From Citrobacter freundii (GTDB lineage: Bacteria > Pseudomonadota > Gammaproteobacteria > Enterobacterales > Enterobacteriaceae): a stretch of 64,000 bases of DNA. The translations under genes were made by a program, and so were the position numbers. Positions 8,950 through 19,260 of this stretch are shown here, piece after piece. The DNA is taken from the NCBI RefSeq assembly GCF_029717145.1, contig NZ_CP099222.1, forward strand, positions 868,001 through 932,000, read 5' to 3'. The notes below the pieces were generated by a model. That model was not told the DNA's origin. It did no database searches and was given only the letters and a program-made list of their open reading frames with translations. Numbering within the stretch: the stretch's first letter is position 1; every line of letters begins with the position of its first letter.

Positions 8950-9036
8950 CCCAGAGGTATTGATTGGTGAGATTATTCGGTACGCATTTCGTACCTGTCT
9001 CTTGCACCAACCTGCGCGGATGCGCAGGTTTTTTTT
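8950..9036 (+). ncRNA. omrA: Small RNA OmrA
   Basis: A second copy of the same RNA family, 117 bp behind omrB. It has the same 5' seed (CCCAGAGGTATTGATTGGTG), an OmrA-type middle (GAGATTATTCGGTACGC...GTACC) and a near-identical terminator hairpin with T run. The 5' and 3' ends match omrB while the middle differs, the hallmark of the OmrA/OmrB pair. It lies upstream of aas on the same strand and ends about 100 bp before the aas start. Confidence 0.96.
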
Positions 9037-9137
9037 CGCCTCTTTTTTCGGATTCCATTTACCTGTCGCGCCTCCCCCACAACTCGTATAATCTGCCACC
9101 ATTCATCTTTAGATAATTGATGGTACAGGGAGTTGAA

Positions 9138-11297
9138 ATGCTATTAGGGTTTTTTCGCAATGTGTTTCGCGTGCTTTTCCGCGTTCGCCTTACGGGCGAT
9201 GTCAGTGCACTACGGGGAGAGCGCGTCTTAATCACTCCCAATCATGTCTCTTTTATCGACGGTATGCTGCTGGCGCTGTTTTTGCCGATTCGCCCGGTCT
9301 TTGCGGTTTATACCTCGATCAGCCAGCAATGGTACATGCGCTGGCTCACCCCGCTGATTGATTTCGTGCCGCTAGACCCCACTAAACCGATGTCAATTAA
9401 GCATCTGGTTCGCCTGGTTGAGCAGGGACGTCCGGTGGTTATTTTCCCGGAAGGCCGTATTTCGACCACCGGCTCATTGATGAAAATCTATGACGGTGCC
9501 GGATTTGTCGCGGCGAAATCGGGCGCGACGGTGGTGCCCGTGCGCATTGAGGGCGCTGAGCTGAGCTACTTTAGCCGCCTGAAAGGTTTAGTTAAACGAC
9601 GTTTCTTCCCGCGCATTCAGCTACATATCCTGCCGCCTACGCAGTTACCGATGCCAGAAGCGCCGCGCGCCCGCGATCGCCGCAAGATGGCCGGTGAAAT
9701 GCTGCACCAGATTATGATGGAAGCGCGCATGGCCGTACGACCGCGTGAAACGTTGTATGAGTCTCTGCTGGCGGCGAAGTACCGCTTTGGCGCAGGAAAA
9801 AACTGCATTGAAGACGTTAACTTTACCCCGGACAGCTATCGCAAACTGCTGACCAAAACGCTGTTTGTTGCCCGTATTCTGGAAAAATACAGCGTAGAAG
9901 GTGAGAAGATTGGTCTGATGCTCCCCAATGCGGGGATTAGCGCGGCTGTGATTTTTGGCGCTATTGCCCGTCGACGTATTCCGGCCATGATGAACTACAC
10001 GGCGGGCGTAAAAGGGCTGACCAGCGCTATTACCGCCTCCGAAATCAAAACGATTTTTACCTCCCGCCAGTTTCTCGACAAAGGCAAACTCTGGCATCTG
10101 CCGGAACAGCTTACCCAGGTGCGCTGGGTGTACCTGGAAGATTTAAAAGCCGATGTTACCTTTAACGATAAAGTGTGGATTTTCTCTCATCTGCTGATGC
10201 CGCACCTGGCTCAGGTGAAGCAGCAGCCTGAAGAAGCTGCGGTGATCCTCTTTACCTCCGGCTCTGAGGGCCATCCGAAAGGTGTGGTGCACAGCCACAA
10301 AAGCATTCTGGCGAACGTCGAGCAAATTAAAACCATTGCCGACTTCACCGCCGACGATCGCTTTATGTCGGCGCTGCCGTTGTTCCACTCTTTTGGCCTG
10401 ACGGTGGGGCTGTTTACGCCGCTCCTGACCGGTGCCGAAGTCTTTCTCTATCCCAGCCCGCTGCATTATCGTATTGTGCCGGAACTGGTGTACGACCGAA
10501 ACTGCACCGTGCTGTTTGGCACCTCGACGTTCCTCGGCAACTACGCGCGCTTTGCCCATCCTTATGATTTCCACCGCCTGCGCTACGTGGTAGCGGGAGC
10601 TGAAAAGCTGCAGGACACCACAAAGCAACTGTGGCAGGAGAAGTTTGGGTTGCGTGTGCTTGAAGGTTATGGCGTGACGGAATGTGCACCGGTGGTGTCG
10701 ATTAACGTGCCGATGGCGGCAAAATCAGGCACGGTAGGGCGTATTCTGCCCGGTATGGATGCCCGACTGCTGGCGGTTCCAGGCATTGAAGACGGCGGAC
10801 GTTTGCAGTTGAAAGGTCCGAACATTATGAGCGGCTATTTGCGCGTTGAAAACCCGGGTGTACTGGAAGTGCCGACGGCAGAAAACGCACAGGGTGAGGT
10901 TGAGCGCGGCTGGTATGACACCGGTGATATTGTGCGTTTTGACGAGAACGGCTTCGTGCAGATTCAGGGGCGCGCCAAGCGCTTTGCGAAAATTGCTGGT
11001 GAGATGGTATCGCTGGAAATGGTGGAGCAGCTGGCGCTGGCGGTCTCTGCTGACAAAATGCACGCCACGGCTATCAAGAGTGATGCCAGCAAAGGTGAGG
11101 CGCTGGTGTTGTTCACCACAGACAGCGAGCTGACGCGTGAAAAACTGCTGCAGCATGCGCGGGCCCACGGCATCCCTGAGCTCGCCGTGCCGCGTGATAT
11201 TCGCCACCTGAAGCAACTCCCTCTCCTCGGCAGCGGTAAGCCGGACTTTGTAACGCTGAAAAGCTGGGTTGATGAACCGGAACAACAACATGCGTGA
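9138..11297 (+). CDS. aas: Bifunctional 2-acylglycerophosphoethanolamine acyltransferase / acyl-ACP synthetase
   Basis: A 719-aa inner-membrane enzyme with two domains. The N-terminal PlsC-type acyltransferase has the HX4D motif NHVSFID (H36, D41) and the FPEGR motif. The C-terminal AMP-binding acyl-ACP synthetase has the P-loop-like [11 protein letters not shown]. It re-acylates 2-acyl-lysophosphatidylethanolamine left over from lipoprotein acylation. The frame extends seven codons upstream, but the ATG at 9138 has the ribosome site (GGGAG) and gives the E. coli length. The gene overlaps the start of lplT by 8 bp; LplT supplies the substrate. Confidence 0.97.
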   Translation: MLLGFFRNVFRVLFRVRLTGDVSALRGERVLITPNHVSFIDGMLLALFLPIRPVFAVYTSISQQWYMRWLTPLIDFVPLDPTKPMSIKHLVRLVEQGRPVVIFPEGRISTTGSLMKIYDGAGFVAAKSGATVVPVRIEGAELSYFSRLKGLVKRRFFPRIQLHILPPTQLPMPEAPRARDRRKMAGEMLHQIMMEARMAVRPRETLYESLLAAKYRFGAGKNCIEDVNFTPDSYRKLLTKTLFVARILEKYSVEGEKIGLMLPNAGISAAVIFGAIARRRIPAMMNYTAGVKGLTSAITASEIKTIFTSRQFLDKGKLWHLPEQLTQVRWVYLEDLKADVTFNDKVWIFSHLLMPHLAQVKQQPEEAAVILFTSGSEGHPKGVVHSHKSILANVEQIKTIADFTADDRFMSALPLFHSFGLTVGLFTPLLTGAEVFLYPSPLHYRIVPELVYDRNCTVLFGTSTFLGNYARFAHPYDFHRLRYVVAGAEKLQDTTKQLWQEKFGLRVLEGYGVTECAPVVSINVPMAAKSGTVGRILPGMDARLLAVPGIEDGGRLQLKGPNIMSGYLRVENPGVLEVPTAENAQGEVERGWYDTGDIVRFDENGFVQIQGRAKRFAKIAGEMVSLEMVEQLALAVSADKMHATAIKSDASKGEALVLFTTDSELTREKLLQHARAHGIPELAVPRDIRHLKQLPLLGSGKPDFVTLKSWVDEPEQQHA

Positions 11298-12483
11298 GTC
11301 AGTACACACTAACACTTCAATCTGGTCCAAAGGGATGATGTCCGTTATCGCCGCGCAGTTTCTGTCGGCGTTTGGCGATAACGCGCTGCTGTTTGCCACC
11401 CTGGCGTTGCTGAAAGAGCAATTCTATCCGGACTGGAGCCAGCCGATCCTGCAAATGGTGTTTGTGGGTGCTTACATTCTTTTCGCCCCTTTTGTCGGGC
11501 AGGTGGCGGACAGCTTTGCCAAAGGCAGAGTGATGATGTTCGCCAACGGTCTCAAACTGCTGGGGGCGGCAAGTATTTGCTTCGGTGTTAACCCTTTTCT
11601 GGGGTACACGCTAGTGGGAGTTGGCGCTGCGGCGTATTCACCGGCCAAGTATGGCATTCTCGGGGAACTGACCACCGGCGATAAACTGGTGAAAGCTAAC
11701 GGTCTGATGGAAGCCTCAACCATCGCTGCTATTCTGCTGGGCTCGGTGGCTGGCGGTGTGCTGGCCGACTGGCATGTGATAGCCGCGCTCTCGGTTTGCG
11801 CGCTGGCCTATGCGGGTGCGGTGGTGGCTAACCTGTCAATCCCGAAGCTTGCTGCCGCGCGTCCTGGTCAGTCGTGGCATCTGGGGAAAATGACGCGCAG
11901 CTTCTTCTGCGCGGCGTCTTCGCTGTGGCGCAACGGTGAAACGCGCTTCTCGTTGGTGGGAACCAGCCTGTTTTGGGGCGCGGGGGTGACGCTGCGTTTT
12001 CTGCTGGTACTGTGGGTGCCGGTAGCGTTGGGTATTACCGATAACGCCACACCGACCTATCTTAACGCGATGGTGGCAATTGGGATTGTTGTTGGCGCGG
12101 GTGCAGCGGCGAAGCTGGTCACGCTGGAGACAGTGTCTCGCTGCATGCCAGCGGGGATCCTGATTGGCGTCGGCGTACTGTTCTTATCTCTGCAGCATGC
12201 GCTGTTGCCGTCCTATGGGCTGCTAATGCTTATCGGTGTGCTGGGCGGTTTCTTTGTTGTGCCGCTGAATGCGTTGTTGCAGGAACGAGGCAAAAAAAGC
12301 GTCGGCGCGGGTAATGCCATCGCGGTGCAAAATCTGGGTGAAAACAGCGCCATGCTGCTGATGCTCGGTATTTACTCGCTGGCGGTGCTGGTGGGCATTC
12401 CGGCAGTTGCTATCGGAATTGGCTTTGGCGGGCTGTTCGCGCTGGCGATTACGGCGCTGTGGATCTGGCAACGTCGCCATTAG
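11290..12483 (+). CDS. lplT: Lysophospholipid transporter LplT
   Basis: A 397-aa major-facilitator protein with about 12 hydrophobic segments. It flips lysophosphatidylethanolamine and lysophosphatidylglycerol across the inner membrane to the cytoplasmic face, where Aas acylates them. The start at 11290 lies inside the last codons of aas, so the two genes are translationally coupled; this start matches the E. coli length. A BIME follows the stop. Confidence 0.96.
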   Translation: MRESVHTNTSIWSKGMMSVIAAQFLSAFGDNALLFATLALLKEQFYPDWSQPILQMVFVGAYILFAPFVGQVADSFAKGRVMMFANGLKLLGAASICFGVNPFLGYTLVGVGAAAYSPAKYGILGELTTGDKLVKANGLMEASTIAAILLGSVAGGVLADWHVIAALSVCALAYAGAVVANLSIPKLAAARPGQSWHLGKMTRSFFCAASSLWRNGETRFSLVGTSLFWGAGVTLRFLLVLWVPVALGITDNATPTYLNAMVAIGIVVGAGAAAKLVTLETVSRCMPAGILIGVGVLFLSLQHALLPSYGLLMLIGVLGGFFVVPLNALLQERGKKSVGAGNAIAVQNLGENSAMLLMLGIYSLAVLVGIPAVAIGIGFGGLFALAITALWIWQRRH

Positions 12484-12499
12484 CCTGTTACGTGCTGTT

Positions 12500-12578
12500 G
12501 CCGGATGGCGGCGTTGCCTTATCCGGCCTACAGTACGGCTTGTTTTTGTAGGCCTGATAAGCGTAGCGCCATCAGGCA
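12500..12578. repeat. BIME: two REP units between lplT and tas
   Basis: A gccggatggcggcg...cttatccggcctac unit and an inverted taggcctgataagcgtagcgccatcaggc unit lie between the convergent lplT and tas genes. Confidence 0.85.
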
Positions 12579-12585
12579 CTACACG

Positions 12586-13626
12586 TTACGGTGCAGGATA
12601 GGTATAAACCTGATGCACCGCTTCAATCTCTGCCAGTACCTCTTCGCTTAACGTCAGATGCAAGCTTTCGACATTGGTTTTTAGCTGCTCCATAGTTGTC
12701 GCCCCCAGCAGGGTGCTGGCGACAAACGGCTGGCGACGCACAAAGGCCAGTGCCATCTGCGCCGGGTCCAGGTTATGGCGTTTGGCGATATCTACGTAGG
12801 CGGCGACGGCTTTTTGCGTCTGTTCGCCGCTGTAGCGCGTGAAGCGACTAAACAGCGTATGGCGTGCGCCGGCAGGCTGTGCGCCGTTCAGGTACTTACC
12901 GGTTAATGTGCCAAAGCCCAGGCTCGAGTAGGCCAGCAGTTCAATGCCTTCGTACTGGCTGACTTCCGCTAATCCCACTTCAAAGCTACGGTTCAGCAGG
13001 CTGTAGGGGTTCTGGATGGTGACAATGCGCGGCAGGTCGTGTTTGTCCGCCAGGTGTAAATAGCGCATGACGCCAAATGCGGTTTCGTTGGACACGCCGA
13101 TATAGCGAATTTTCCCGGCGCGCTGAAATTCAGTTAGCGCTTCCAACGTTTCCAGCAGGGTGACTACCGGAGCGGAGTCTGTCCAGCTGTAGCCCAGCTT
13201 GCCAAAGCAATTGGTTGGGCGCTGTGGCCAGTGAACCTGATACAGGTCCAGATAATCGGTTTGCAGGCGTTTGAGGCTGTCGTTCAGCGCCTGACGAATG
13301 TTTTTACGATCCAGCGCCTGATTCGGGCGAATACCGCTGTCATTATTACGCGACGGCCCGCTGACCTTCGAGGCGACGATCAGTTTTTCACGGCTGCCGT
13401 GTTTAGCGAGCCAGTTGCCGACGTAGGTTTCCGTGAGGCCCTGGGTTTCCGGGCGTGGCGGGACCGGATACATCTCGGCAACGTCGATTAAATTGATGCC
13501 TTGCGCTACGGCATAGTCAAGCTGTGCGTGTGCGTCGGCTTCGCTGTTTTGTTCACCAAACGTCATTGTGCCCAGCCCCAGTGTACTGACTTCCAGCGAG
13601 CTGTGGGGTATACGGTGATATTGCAT
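12586..13626 (-). CDS. tas: Tas, NADP(H)-dependent aldo-keto reductase
   Basis: A 346-aa aldo-keto reductase, the exact E. coli Tas length and nearly the same sequence. The catalytic Asp-Tyr region is seen in LIDVAEMYPVPPRPETQG and the conserved His in the LYQVHWPQRP segment. The physiological substrate is unknown; E. coli tas was isolated as a suppressor of tyrosine auxotrophy under starvation. The gene is convergent with lplT and stands alone. Confidence 0.95.
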   Translation of the reverse strand: MQYHRIPHSSLEVSTLGLGTMTFGEQNSEADAHAQLDYAVAQGINLIDVAEMYPVPPRPETQGLTETYVGNWLAKHGSREKLIVASKVSGPSRNNDSGIRPNQALDRKNIRQALNDSLKRLQTDYLDLYQVHWPQRPTNCFGKLGYSWTDSAPVVTLLETLEALTEFQRAGKIRYIGVSNETAFGVMRYLHLADKHDLPRIVTIQNPYSLLNRSFEVGLAEVSQYEGIELLAYSSLGFGTLTGKYLNGAQPAGARHTLFSRFTRYSGEQTQKAVAAYVDIAKRHNLDPAQMALAFVRRQPFVASTLLGATTMEQLKTNVESLHLTLSEEVLAEIEAVHQVYTYPAP

Positions 13627-13706
13627 AGCCGTTTCCTTTTTATAATCACAACATAAGGATTATAAAAATGGCTGAGGGAAGGGAAAAAGGGAAGCAAAAT
13701 TGTTAA

Positions 13707-13731
13707 GGCCAGCAGCGAGGCTGACCTCAAC
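13707..13731 (-). terminator. Possible terminator of ygdR
   Basis: On the minus strand just past the ygdR stop a 7-bp stem (GGTCAGC / GCTGGCC, one G-T pair) is followed by TTAACAATTTT. The uridine tract is weak, so termination is plausible only. Confidence 0.4.
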
Positions 13732-13733
13732 CA

Positions 13734-13952
13734 TCAACGCTCAATGATTTGAGATACGTCGTCGCGGTTAATCTGCATCGCATTGCCTTGCTGGTCGTGA
13801 TAGCTCACCAGACCGGTATCATCATCAATTTCGGGTTTACCGTCGGTCAGGATCATCCGACCATCTTTGGTCGCCATCACATAATCACTGCTGCATCCAG
13901 AAACGGCGAAAGCCAATCCTACCGCGGAAATTAAAACTGCCCATTTTTTCAT
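13734..13952 (-). CDS. ygdR: YgdR, small DUF903 lipoprotein
   Basis: A 72-aa protein with a lipoprotein signal peptide and lipobox VSGC (lipidated Cys20), so it should be anchored in the envelope. The mature part is an SH3-like DUF903 domain ([11 protein letters not shown]...[14 protein letters not shown]). Function unknown. It is a paralogue of ygdI at 42079-42306 in this window: both share the DGR-I..DGKP..DD-TG..SY pattern. Confidence 0.93.
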   Translation of the reverse strand: MKKWAVLISAVGLAFAVSGCSSDYVMATKDGRMILTDGKPEIDDDTGLVSYHDQQGNAMQINRDDVSQIIER

Positions 13953-14063
13953 CTATTTATCCTCACGTGGCCTGCGTCTGACACTAGTTTAGTAATAACG
14001 CGAAGTTATGCCGGGTGAAAGCAGTAAAATCTTAATCTGTGAGAAGAAAAGGTGATGTGGGTC

Positions 14064-14088
14064 GTCGCTCCCCTTGCGGGGGAGCGAC
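14064..14088. repeat. Strong hairpin just behind ygdQ
   Basis: A 10-bp perfect stem (GTCGCTCCCC / GGGGAGCGAC) with a 5-nt loop sits 8 bp past the ygdQ stop. No T tract follows on either strand. It probably marks or protects an RNA 3' end rather than acting as a classic intrinsic terminator. Confidence 0.55.
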
Positions 14089-14096
14089 TGATGGGG

Positions 14097-14810
14097 TCAG
14101 AGCGGGTTCTTTTTATTGCGCAACAGGTTCAGGGTCTCTACACCGATAGAGAAGAACATGGCGAAATAAATGTACCCTTTCGGCACATGCACATCGAAAC
14201 TTTCCAGAATCAGCGTGAAGCCGACCAGGATCAGGAAAGAGAGTGCCAGCATTTTTACTGAGGGATGGCGATCCACAAATTCACCAATCGGGCGTGCCGC
14301 AAACATCATCACGCCGACGGCAATAACTACCGCCGCCATCATGATAAACAGATGATCGGACAAGCCTACTGCGGTGATGACGGAGTCCAGGCTGAAGATA
14401 ATGTCTAACAACATGATCTGCACAATTGCCCCGAGGAACGAGGATACGCGCGTTTTCAGCCCTTCTTCTTCACCTTCTATAGACTCATGAATCTCCTTAC
14501 TGGCTTTCCAGATCAGGAACAATCCACCAAGCAGAAGGATCAGGTCACGCGCTGAGATCGCCTCGCCAAACACCTCAAACAGCGGGTTGGTCAGACGCGT
14601 GACCCAGGCGATAGACGCCAGTAGTGCCAGACGCATGATCATCGCTGCCGCCAGCCCGATACGTCGGGCATGACTGCGTTGTGCGGTCGGGAGTTTAGCA
14701 ACGACCAAAGAAAGGAAAATAATATTGTCGATCCCCAGAACGATCTCCAGCAGCGTCAGCGTACCGAGCGCCAGCCAGGCGTTAGGATCGGTTATCCATG
14801 CAAATAACAT
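14097..14810 (-). CDS. ygdQ: YgdQ, TerC-family inner-membrane protein
   Basis: A 237-aa TerC-family protein with about seven membrane segments and the conserved acidic residues of the family (EIVLGIDNIIF near the N-terminus and DIIFSLDSVITA in the second repeat). TerC proteins are linked to metal handling and metalation of exported proteins. The role of YgdQ itself is unproven. The frame opens six codons further upstream, but the ATG at 14810 matches E. coli. It is transcribed towards ygdR. Confidence 0.93.
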   Translation of the reverse strand: MLFAWITDPNAWLALGTLTLLEIVLGIDNIIFLSLVVAKLPTAQRSHARRIGLAAAMIMRLALLASIAWVTRLTNPLFEVFGEAISARDLILLLGGLFLIWKASKEIHESIEGEEEGLKTRVSSFLGAIVQIMLLDIIFSLDSVITAVGLSDHLFIMMAAVVIAVGVMMFAARPIGEFVDRHPSVKMLALSFLILVGFTLILESFDVHVPKGYIYFAMFFSIGVETLNLLRNKKNPL

Positions 14811-14888
14811 CGAACAAAGTCCTGCCAAAAAAAAGAAGCGCTAATTATAGGCGCGTAACGCGGCGGGCGAAAGGCCGGGCTGTGCCTA

Positions 14889-15581
14889 TTACGTCTGGAA
14901 TAAAAAATGACGCTCCAGCAGTGCGCGCGTGAAGTTCTTTTTTAGATAAAAACCGCGTGGCAGGGTCAGAATTGGCTCACCATTCGCGCCAATGGCTTCG
15001 GTTAGCGCTTTCGCATTGGCGGCTTTTGGGCGTAGCTGTAACACTTCCCCATGGCGGGCGGTGATGCGTTCGACGTGGCCCAGCACAATCATGTCCATCA
15101 ATTCTTCCCAGTCCAGGCGTAATTGCCGGTCTTCTTCTTCATTCGGACTCCATAACAGCGGGGATCCTACGCGACGTTGGGCTAACGGGATGCTGCGTTC
15201 CCCTTCCACCGGTACCCACAGCACACGTTTAAGTTTATGGCGGACATGGCTGGTTTCCCATGTTACGCCGGTATTGCCGGTTAATGGTGCTACGCAAACG
15301 AAGGTGGTTTCCAGCGGTCTGCCAAGACTGTCCACAGGGATCGTTTTCAGCTCTACGCCTAGCGCCGCAAAATCCTGCTCCGGCTTGCTGCCCGCGCTGG
15401 CGCCGAGCCAGATCTCCAGCAGTACGCCGATCCAGCCTTTGTCCCGTTTCAAATCGTTGGGGGTTACAATCCCCGCCATTGCCGCCAGCTCCCCTAACGT
15501 GTAGCCCGAAAGCCGCCGTGCCTGGGCAAGCAGCAGGGCTTCGGATTCAGGGGGGGAAAGCAGTGGCTGGAGTTCTGACAT
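14889..15581 (-). CDS. mutH: MutH, methyl-directed mismatch-repair endonuclease
   Basis: A 230-aa nuclease that nicks the unmethylated strand at hemimethylated GATC sites when activated by MutS-MutL. The catalytic triad D70, E77 and K79 is intact ([11 protein letters not shown]), with the [11 protein letters not shown] loop behind it. Length matches E. coli (229 aa). A long upstream gap holding DARS2 separates it from the divergent rppH. Confidence 0.97.
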   Translation of the reverse strand: MSELQPLLSPPESEALLLAQARRLSGYTLGELAAMAGIVTPNDLKRDKGWIGVLLEIWLGASAGSKPEQDFAALGVELKTIPVDSLGRPLETTFVCVAPLTGNTGVTWETSHVRHKLKRVLWVPVEGERSIPLAQRRVGSPLLWSPNEEEDRQLRLDWEELMDMIVLGHVERITARHGEVLQLRPKAANAKALTEAIGANGEPILTLPRGFYLKKNFTRALLERHFLFQT

Positions 15582-15599
15582 TGAGTTAACCCTTAGGCG

Positions 15600-16200
15600 A
15601 AAAAATGAGCAATGATTTTATACCGAGTGGACAGAGTTTATCTTTTTCCACAAGCTTTACTCAATTATCTGATTTATATTGATTTTTAAATTTCATAATC
15701 AAGAGTTGCGCAACAACCGATGAGGTTTTCCAATTCTGGTCACTGACAATGAACAGGATCTTACACCATGTTATCCACAGAAAGATGGGATAACTGTGAA
15801 AAACCCCCACTACTGTTTCAATTTACAGCCTTGACGTGCGACGAAAATCGAATTTTCAGACAAATTGTGCCTAACTTATTGGCACAATCTGTGGATAAAA
15901 CCAACGCTGGTTGATCTTTCATCAGCTCGAGGATCGTATGCGTGATGTACATCACATTTCTGTGTGTTGGGTGACAGTATTTGCTTTTAACTCAATGAAT
16001 ATAGACGACTAATTTTTATATGTGACAAAGGTCATATTCAGACTGTTCCGGGTTTTCCCATAGTAATTCCGTACTTCTTCACAACTATATCCACAGAAAA
16101 GGTGAATAAAATCGCCTAACTCAGCCTACCTCTGTTTATAACTCAGTCCTTTGCTGTGAGTTATTCAATTGTTATTAGAGTCTCGTGTGCTTAACACAGT
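15600..16200. other. DARS2, DnaA-reactivating sequence in the mutH-rppH gap
   Basis: This stretch has no gene. It contains DnaA boxes at 15644-15652 (TTTTCCACA), 15771-15779 (TTATCCACA), 15795-15803 (TGTGAAAAA, reverse), 15890-15898 (TGTGGATAA, reverse), and a one-mismatch box at 16087-16095. DARS2 in E. coli lies in exactly this mutH-ygdP(rppH) gap and promotes exchange of ADP for ATP on DnaA, with help from IHF and Fis. The call rests on location plus boxes. IHF and Fis sites were not pinpointed and outer limits are approximate. The mutH and rppH promoters must also lie in the gap. Confidence 0.85.
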
Positions 16201-16265
16201 GGTTTACCGCCTCTCAGGAGTGTGAAACAATCGTTTATATATAAGGTTTATGTTGAGGTAGTCCG

Positions 16266-16796
16266 GTGATTGATGACGATGGCTACCGCCCGAATGTAGG
16301 AATAGTAATTTGTAACCGCCAGGGGCAGGTCATGTGGGCCCGGCGATTTGGTCAGCACTCCTGGCAATTCCCGCAAGGTGGGATAAACGCGGGAGAGACA
16401 GCAGAGCAGGCGATGTACCGGGAACTGTTTGAAGAAGTGGGCCTCAGTCGTAAAGATGTGCGGATCCTGGCTTCTACTCGTAACTGGTTGCGTTACAAGT
16501 TACCGAAACGTTTGGTGCGTTGGGACACGAAGCCGGTTTGTATCGGCCAGAAACAAAAATGGTTCCTTCTGCAATTGGTAAGCAGCGATGCTGAGATCAA
16601 TATGCAAACCAGCAGCACGCCCGAGTTCGATGGCTGGCGTTGGGTGAGTTACTGGTATCCGGTTCGACAGGTAGTGTCATTTAAACGCGATGTCTATCGC
16701 AGGGTGATGAAAGAATTCGCAAGTGTTGTGATGGCGCTTCAGGAGAGTACCCCAAAGCCGCAAAGCGCACCTGCGTACAGACGTAAAAGAGGTTAA
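16266..16796 (+). CDS. rppH: RppH, RNA pyrophosphohydrolase
   Basis: A 176-aa Nudix hydrolase that trims the 5' triphosphate of mRNAs and so triggers RNase E decay. The Nudix box spans residues 38-60 ([20 protein letters not shown] then VGL), with the catalytic glutamates E53, E56 and E57. The start is a GTG with a good ribosome site (GAGGT), as in E. coli. ptsP begins 12 bp after its stop on the same strand, so the two are likely cotranscribed. Confidence 0.96.
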   Translation: MIDDDGYRPNVGIVICNRQGQVMWARRFGQHSWQFPQGGINAGETAEQAMYRELFEEVGLSRKDVRILASTRNWLRYKLPKRLVRWDTKPVCIGQKQKWFLLQLVSSDAEINMQTSSTPEFDGWRWVSYWYPVRQVVSFKRDVYRRVMKEFASVVMALQESTPKPQSAPAYRRKRG

Positions 16797-16808
16797 GCTA
16801 CGCAAATT

Positions 16809-19055
16809 ATGCTCACCCGCCTGCGCGAAATAGTCGAAAAGGTGGCCAGTGCTCCGCGTCTTAATGAGGCGCTGAATATTCTGGTTACCGACATCTGTCT
16901 TGCGATGGATACAGAGGTCTGTTCGGTTTATCTGGCCGATCACGACCGACGTTGTTATTACCTGATGGCGACCCGGGGACTCAAAAAACCACGCGGTCGC
17001 ACCGTTGCGCTTGCGTTTGATGAAGGTATCGTTGGCCTGGTTGGCAGGCTGGCGGAACCAATTAACCTCGCCGATGCGCAAAAACACCCCAGCTTCAAAT
17101 ACATCCCTTCAGTAAAAGAAGAGCGATTCCGCGCCTTCTTAGGCGTGCCGATCATTCAGCGCCGCCAGCTATTGGGTGTGCTGGTGGTCCAGCAGCGTGA
17201 ACTGCGCCAGTACGATGAAAGCGAAGAGTCATTCCTGGTGACGCTCGCCACGCAAATGGCCGCCATTCTTTCTCAGTCGCAGCTCACCGCGTTGTTTGGT
17301 CAATACCGGCAAACGCGCATTCGTGCGTTGCCTGCCGCACCCGGCGTGGCGATTGCCGAAGGCTGGCAGGATGCCACGCTGCCGCTGATGGAGCAGGTGT
17401 ATCAGGCGTCAACCCTGGATCCGGTACTAGAACGCGAACGACTGACTGAGGCGCTGGAAGAAGCCGCCAATGAATTCCGCCGCTACAGTAAGCGCTTTAC
17501 GGCGGGAGCACAAAAAGAGACGGCGGCGATCTTCGATCTTTACTCGCACCTGCTTTCCGACACCCGTCTGCGCCGCGAGCTGTTTGCAGAAGTGGACAAC
17601 GGTTCGGTGGCGGAGTGGGCGGTTAAAACGATTATCGAGAAGTTCGCTGAACAGTTTGCCGCCCTCAGTGATAACTATCTCAAAGAGCGGGCCGGGGATT
17701 TACGTGCGCTCGGCCAGCGTCTGCTGTTCCATCTTGACGATTCGATTCAGGGGCCAAATGCCTGGCCGGAACGTTTCGTGTTGGTGGCAGATGAGCTTTC
17801 CGCGACCACTCTGGCAGAGCTTCCGCAGGACCGACTAGTTGGTGTGGTGGTCAGAGACGGCGCTGCCAACTCCCATGCGGCAATTATGGTGCGCGCGCTG
17901 GGTATTCCGACTGTGATGGGGGCCGACATCCAGCCGTCGGTACTCCACCGCCGTACGCTGGTGGTGGACGGTTATCGCGGCGAGCTGCTGGTTGATCCTG
18001 AACCGGTTTTGATTCAGGAATATCAGCGACTTATCAGTGAAGAGATTGAACTCAGTCGCCTGGCAGAAGATGACGTTAACCAGCCAGCCCAGTTGAAAAG
18101 CGGCGAGCGCGTTAAGGTGATGCTCAACGCCGGGCTGAGTCCGGAACACGAGCAAAAACTGGGAAGCCGGATCGACGGCATCGGGCTGTATCGCACCGAA
18201 ATTCCGTTCATGCTACAAAGCGGGTTTCCGTCAGAAGAAGAACAGGTTGCCCAGTATCAGGGCATGCTGCAAATGTTTAACGACAAGCCGGTGACTCTGC
18301 GTACGCTGGACGTCGGGGCTGATAAGCAACTGCCTTACATGCCCATCAGTGAAGAGAATCCGTGCCTTGGCTGGCGCGGGATCCGCATTACGCTCGATCA
18401 GCCGGAGATCTTTTTGATCCAGGTCCGCGCAATGCTGCGTGCCAACGCGGCAACGGGCAACCTGAGTATTTTGCTGCCGATGGTCACCAGTATTGATGAA
18501 GTTGACGAAGCGCGGCGCTTGATTGAGCGCGCCGGGCGCGAAGTGGAAGAGATGATCGGCTACGCGATCCCGAAACCGCGTATCGGCATCATGCTGGAAG
18601 TCCCGTCGATGGTCTTTATGCTGCCGCATCTGGCGAACAGGGTCGATTTTATCTCGGTGGGTACCAACGATCTGACCCAATATATTCTGGCGGTCGATCG
18701 TAACAATACGCGGGTCGCCAGCATTTATGACAGCCTACATCCTGGGATGTTACGTGCGTTGGCGATGATTGCCCAGGAAGCCGAGAGAAGCGGCATCGAT
18801 TTACGCCTGTGCGGTGAAATGGCGGGTGACCCAATGTGTGTGACCATTTTAATCGGTCTGGGTTTTCGCCACTTATCAATGAACGGTCGTTCTGTGGCAC
18901 GAGTGAAATATCTGCTGCGCCACATCGATTTTGATGAAGCGCAAACGCTGGCACAGCGCAGCCTGGAAGCGCAACTGGCGACGGAAGTGCGCCATCAGGT
19001 GGCGGCATTTATGGAACGCCGCGGTATGGGCGGTTTGATTCGCGGGGGGCTGTAA
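16809..19055 (+). CDS. ptsP: EI-Ntr, first enzyme of the nitrogen phosphotransferase system
   Basis: A 748-aa protein with an N-terminal GAF domain (about residues 1-170), the PEP-utiliser swivelling domain with phospho-acceptor His356 (GAANSHAAIMV), and a C-terminal PEP-binding barrel. It takes phosphate from PEP and passes it to NPr and EIIA-Ntr. That relay links nitrogen status (glutamine and 2-oxoglutarate sensed by the GAF domain) to potassium uptake and other processes. Length is that of E. coli PtsP. Confidence 0.97.
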   Translation: MLTRLREIVEKVASAPRLNEALNILVTDICLAMDTEVCSVYLADHDRRCYYLMATRGLKKPRGRTVALAFDEGIVGLVGRLAEPINLADAQKHPSFKYIPSVKEERFRAFLGVPIIQRRQLLGVLVVQQRELRQYDESEESFLVTLATQMAAILSQSQLTALFGQYRQTRIRALPAAPGVAIAEGWQDATLPLMEQVYQASTLDPVLERERLTEALEEAANEFRRYSKRFTAGAQKETAAIFDLYSHLLSDTRLRRELFAEVDNGSVAEWAVKTIIEKFAEQFAALSDNYLKERAGDLRALGQRLLFHLDDSIQGPNAWPERFVLVADELSATTLAELPQDRLVGVVVRDGAANSHAAIMVRALGIPTVMGADIQPSVLHRRTLVVDGYRGELLVDPEPVLIQEYQRLISEEIELSRLAEDDVNQPAQLKSGERVKVMLNAGLSPEHEQKLGSRIDGIGLYRTEIPFMLQSGFPSEEEQVAQYQGMLQMFNDKPVTLRTLDVGADKQLPYMPISEENPCLGWRGIRITLDQPEIFLIQVRAMLRANAATGNLSILLPMVTSIDEVDEARRLIERAGREVEEMIGYAIPKPRIGIMLEVPSMVFMLPHLANRVDFISVGTNDLTQYILAVDRNNTRVASIYDSLHPGMLRALAMIAQEAERSGIDLRLCGEMAGDPMCVTILIGLGFRHLSMNGRSVARVKYLLRHIDFDEAQTLAQRSLEAQLATEVRHQVAAFMERRGMGGLIRGGL

Positions 19056-19186
19056 GTCTGAATTGTCGGCCTGATCATCACTGTTTCATCTGGCATCCCT
19101 GTTGGTGTCTGGCTTAACTATACAGATCTTTTACATCTTCCCGGCATGCGTGGTGATCCCCTTGTGCTATCATTCGCACCTTCGGA

Positions 19187-19207
19187 GCGCCTGTATCATA
19201 CAGGCGC
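19187..19207. repeat. Hairpin between ptsP and lgt
   Basis: A 9-bp perfect stem (GCGCCTGTA / TACAGGCGC) with a 3-nt loop in the 205-bp gap. No T tract follows, so it is either a processed 3' end of the ptsP transcript or part of the lgt leader. The lgt promoter must also lie in this gap. Confidence 0.45.
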
Positions 19208-19260
19208 GCTTATCAATTGCTGTCTGACTTCAGCGAAATAACAAGAACTTGTGGTGACAG

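Noticed and set aside
8750-9036. Direct repeat read as a duplicated terminator or insertion scar
   Set aside because: The two copies are the complete sRNA genes omrB and omrA, each with its own seed and terminator.
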